A DNA stretch of 64,000 nt from contig JALKAY010000001.1 of assembly GCA_023015935.1 (NCBI GenBank), forward strand, positions 724,851 through 788,850. The letters run 5' to 3'. A model generated the notes under the pieces. The model was given only the letters and a program-made list of their open reading frames with translations. It had not been told where the DNA came from and ran no database searches. Shown here one piece after another: positions 62,801-64,000 of the stretch. Numbering within the stretch: the first letter of the stretch is position 1; the number at the start of each line of letters is the position of its first letter. The translations under genes were made by a program, and so were the position numbers. This stretch comes from Flavobacteriaceae bacterium F08102 (GTDB taxonomy: Bacteria; Bacteroidota; Bacteroidia; Flavobacteriales; Flavobacteriaceae).

Positions 62801-64000
62801 TTGAGTTATGTGGATTCTGATGGGGATGGGTTGGATGATTTGTCGGATGCTACGTTGGGTTATGCTGATCCAGGAGGAATAATTGATGATCCTGTTAGTG
62901 GGTCAATTGCTTTACACGATAAAGATGGAGATGTGAATACTGGTGGTGATTTAGATTTTAGAGATGCCTTAGATGATCGCCCAGATAATGATAACGATGG
63001 TATTGCGGATGAGGATGATGTAGATGACGACAATGATGGTATTTTAGATACAGATGAAGGCTGTGGTAACTTGTTGATTAACGGAAGTTTTGATGCTCAA
63101 GATTTTTCAAGTACGGTAGAATTTCCTGGACCAAATACAGAGTCTGGAGGGACCTTTATAGGTCAAACCATCAATGCGTATAGTTTATACGGATGGAATC
63201 AAAGTCATAATTTAGATGGTTGGGTTGGAGGCGGAAGCTTTTCCTGGACCCCTGATGATTTTGCAGCATCGTATGATGGAGATCAGTATATAGATGTATT
63301 AGGAAATAATACACATTCAGCAGGAATAAATAATACGATTTCACAAACAGTACCTACTGAAATTGGCCAATCATATACGCTAAGTTTTTATTGGGGGGAA
63401 GATGTAGGTCACTCAGCAGGTAGTACGGTTACCTTAGATGTGGATGTGCTGGATGCGAGTTCAAATAGTTTGGTTAGTCAAACATTGACCACGTTAGCTC
63501 AAGGCTCAGTAAATGGTATTATTGGTCCTAAAACTTGGTATTATTATGAGGTTTCTTTTGTTGCCACTACGACAACTACGACCGTTGAACTACAAGCCAT
63601 CCCTCCAGCGGGAAATACGAGTGCAGGAGCAGGCTTGGACAATGTTCAATTGACTAGAGATGGAGGGTGTCAAGATACAGATGGAGACGGCATTATTGAT
63701 GCTTTTGATTTGGATTCAGATAATGATGGCATTTTTGATGCGGTAGAAGCTGGTCATGGTCAAGCACATACCAATGGTGTGGTCAATGGCGCTGTTGGAG
63801 CGGATGGATTGCCAAATTTAGTACAAGATGCGCCGGATAATGAGCGGACTAATTATACACTTGCAAGTCATGATGGTGACGGGATTCCGAATCATCGAGA
63901 TTTGGATTCAGATGGTGATGGGATTCCAGATAATATTGAAGCACAAACAACCTTGGGATATACAGCACCTTCAGGTGCAGTGGATGGAAATGGGGTGTTT
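59873..64000 (+). CDS. Giant secreted surface protein (5' part): FG-GAP, ASPIC/UnbV-like, PA14 and TSP3 domains
   Basis: The frame stays open from ATG 59873 to the window end (at least 1376 codons). A signal peptide (residues 1-36, cut near MINAQ) is followed by FG-GAP/VCBS repeats (~40-460; repeated DxDNDGDLDxxx, for example WADFDNDGDLDVLV and GDIDNDGDIDILF), an ASPIC/UnbV-like segment (~460-545, VFGHGTQQTPRVHFGL), a cadherin-like unit (~580-680, NAPIANDDIETVSFGNTVSV), TSP3 repeats, a PA14-like domain (~715-870, YNLRIRSDDGYRVRIDG), more TSP3, a DUF642-like beta-sandwich (~1065-1265, LLINGSFDAQDFSSTVEF) and TSP3 cassettes at the edge. PA14 and FG-GAP modules suggest glycan binding and Ca-stabilised extracellular structure. 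A type IX sorting domain would lie beyond the window. Confidence 0.88.
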   Translation, partial: MRNIENKRSSKIIHRCKWLCLWIYLCFGQGMINAQTTFTEDANGYGLDIGFKKDGGHAWADFDNDGDLDVLVLLNNNGQYNRLMQNNGDGTFTNVQSTLVPGMLSDLAERQAAWGDVNNDGRPDFLMTSHGTGNNTAAMQIYIQNNDGTFGDGIGGTTPITVGRSGNTININPVNVEGAGFFDFEGDGDLDIFFDSHDYGIEILRNNYIDHTTHTLAVTTPATLFTHITTSNGTPHVDFGLNQYATDGDYGTAADVNDDGWVDLFMRKRDENDFFLNQGGVFTNGADLAQASNSNKGGNGLWDLDNDGDLDAVWTENGLTQIFRNDAGVWTPLGAAPFPGLPQPGNTDNGASAVRIDALAGGDIDNDGDIDILFVGNSRSYLYINQLNSPTPAPGQIGSGTAMTFTLDSETFNNRDGEGVTMVDIDNDGDLDIYMSINHNSGNQLFINNLPAANRNNHLFVDVAEDRAADGSTGGFSGRTAVGTNVLIRDCNGNIVSGLRQVNGVFGHGTQQTPRVHFGLPLGENQTYLIEVHYPNLYNGTTGTIERLVATAIAQPSTIAGTNHYSLTTTDAAALENPNAPIANDDIETVSFGNTVSVQISLFDNDSEPDGENFFIESIVQPSVGSVVIDDADAGLVTYTYNAATPFPGATFTYTISDAIASLCPGSGKSDTATVTVYEPCTDSGGLDTDGDGINDVCDVDDDNDGILDVVEGCGGLNGEYYGTNSSVYNVATALAATSGAPDATFIATNIDYPQFGGGIGNGTNLQNFLAEDAASLSTDPGNTNRGVILMEGSIYLEAGTYNLRIRSDDGYRVRIDGNTVGIHDGNQGPTTREHSSFTIATSGTYPIDIVYWDQGGNYVFKVEIREDTDPYQIMNAAFLAGNCIDSDGDGIVDSLDLDSDNDGIPDNIEAQTSLGYIAPSGIDSDGNGLDDAYESSPGSREGLTPVNTDGTDNPDYLDLDSDNQGGNDTTEAGLTLSYVDSDGDGLDDLSDATLGYADPGGIIDDPVSGSIALHDKDGDVNTGGDLDFRDALDDRPDNDNDGIADEDDVDDDNDGILDTDEGCGNLLINGSFDAQDFSSTVEFPGPNTESGGTFIGQTINAYSLYGWNQSHNLDGWVGGGSFSWTPDDFAASYDGDQYIDVLGNNTHSAGINNTISQTVPTEIGQSYTLSFYWGEDVGHSAGSTVTLDVDVLDASSNSLVSQTLTTLAQGSVNGIIGPKTWYYYEVSFVATTTTTTVELQAIPPAGNTSAGAGLDNVQLTRDGGCQDTDGDGIIDAFDLDSDNDGIFDAVEAGHGQAHTNGVVNGAVGADGLPNLVQDAPDNERTNYTLASHDGDGIPNHRDLDSDGDGIPDNIEAQTTLGYTAPSGAVDGNGVF
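62711..62754 (+). repeat. 44-bp direct repeat, copy 2
   Basis: This is identical to 57244-57287 of the preceding giant gene and in the same frame. It is preceded (62521-62640) by a diverged version of the 130-bp cassette, so the cassette order is the same in both genes. Confidence 0.9.
63871..64000 (+). repeat. 130-bp direct repeat, copy 2 (runs off the window)
   Basis: This is identical to 57087-57216, 6784 bp apart in the same orientation and frame. It is the second, undiverged copy of the cassette within this gene. Confidence 0.95.

Noticed and set aside
1..64000. tRNA or rRNA genes, insertion sequences or phage genes
   Set aside because: I saw no transposase, integrase or phage motif, and no cloverleaf or rRNA-like sequence while reading; a dedicated RNA search was not possible.

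Overview
The window looks like a chromosomal segment of a marine or aquatic Flavobacteriaceae (Bacteroidota). The DNA is AT-rich. Many intergenic regions carry the Bacteroidota promoter motif TAnnTTTG, sometimes with an upstream TTG or TTTG. Gene content agrees: a moxR/DUF58/batABCDE block, an acpP-fabF-rnc-IPExxxVDY-pyk block, a fused E1 alpha/beta 2-oxoacid dehydrogenase, and giant secreted proteins with DUF11 and thrombospondin type 3 (TSP3) repeats. I saw no rRNA, tRNA, CRISPR array, insertion sequence or prophage.

Layout. (1) 1-3353: a metal-ion ABC transporter (end of the binding protein, ATPase, two permeases whose tails look like DtxR winged helices). (2) 3674-8221: an AddA-like helicase-nuclease, CvpA and PanB. 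(3) 8386-16913: the aerotolerance operon (MoxR ATPase, DUF58, a BatD-like protein, BatA, BatB, BatC, BatD, BatE). (4) 16981-23451: housekeeping genes, mostly on the minus strand (methyltransferase, Map, HAD phosphatase, thioredoxin-like protein, GpmI, ankyrin protein, M48 protease). (5) 23541-28032: a minus-strand E2-aminotransferase-E1 operon for oxidation of 2-oxoacids derived from amino acids. (6) 28143-40144: a near-complete aerobic phenylacetyl-CoA pathway, paaE-A-B-C-D-G-H-I-J-Z-(hydratase)-Y, followed upstream by a TetR gene. (7) 40795-46896: DUF4230, pyk, IPExxxVDY, rnc, fabF and acpP on the minus strand; purN and rnhA on the plus strand. (8) 47028-54288: sufA-sufB-(unknown 100-aa gene)-sufC-sufD and sufS for Fe-S cluster assembly, with a serine hydrolase gene inserted in the opposite direction between sufD and sufS. 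(9) 54895-64000: two giant secreted surface proteins sharing identical DNA cassettes; the second runs off the window.

The most interesting regulatory signal is a 16-bp palindrome (ACTAACAATTGTTAGT) at the paaE promoter. A near-identical copy (ACTAACgtTTGTTAGT) lies at the promoter of the E2-aminotransferase-E1 operon. Together with the adjacent TetR gene, this predicts one PaaR-like regulon covering the paa pathway and a 2-oxoacid dehydrogenase. No phenylacetate-CoA ligase (paaK) is visible. A testable idea is that phenylalanine is transaminated to phenylpyruvate and oxidatively decarboxylated straight to phenylacetyl-CoA by this complex. The main limit is that all family assignments come from reading motifs by eye, without database searches.
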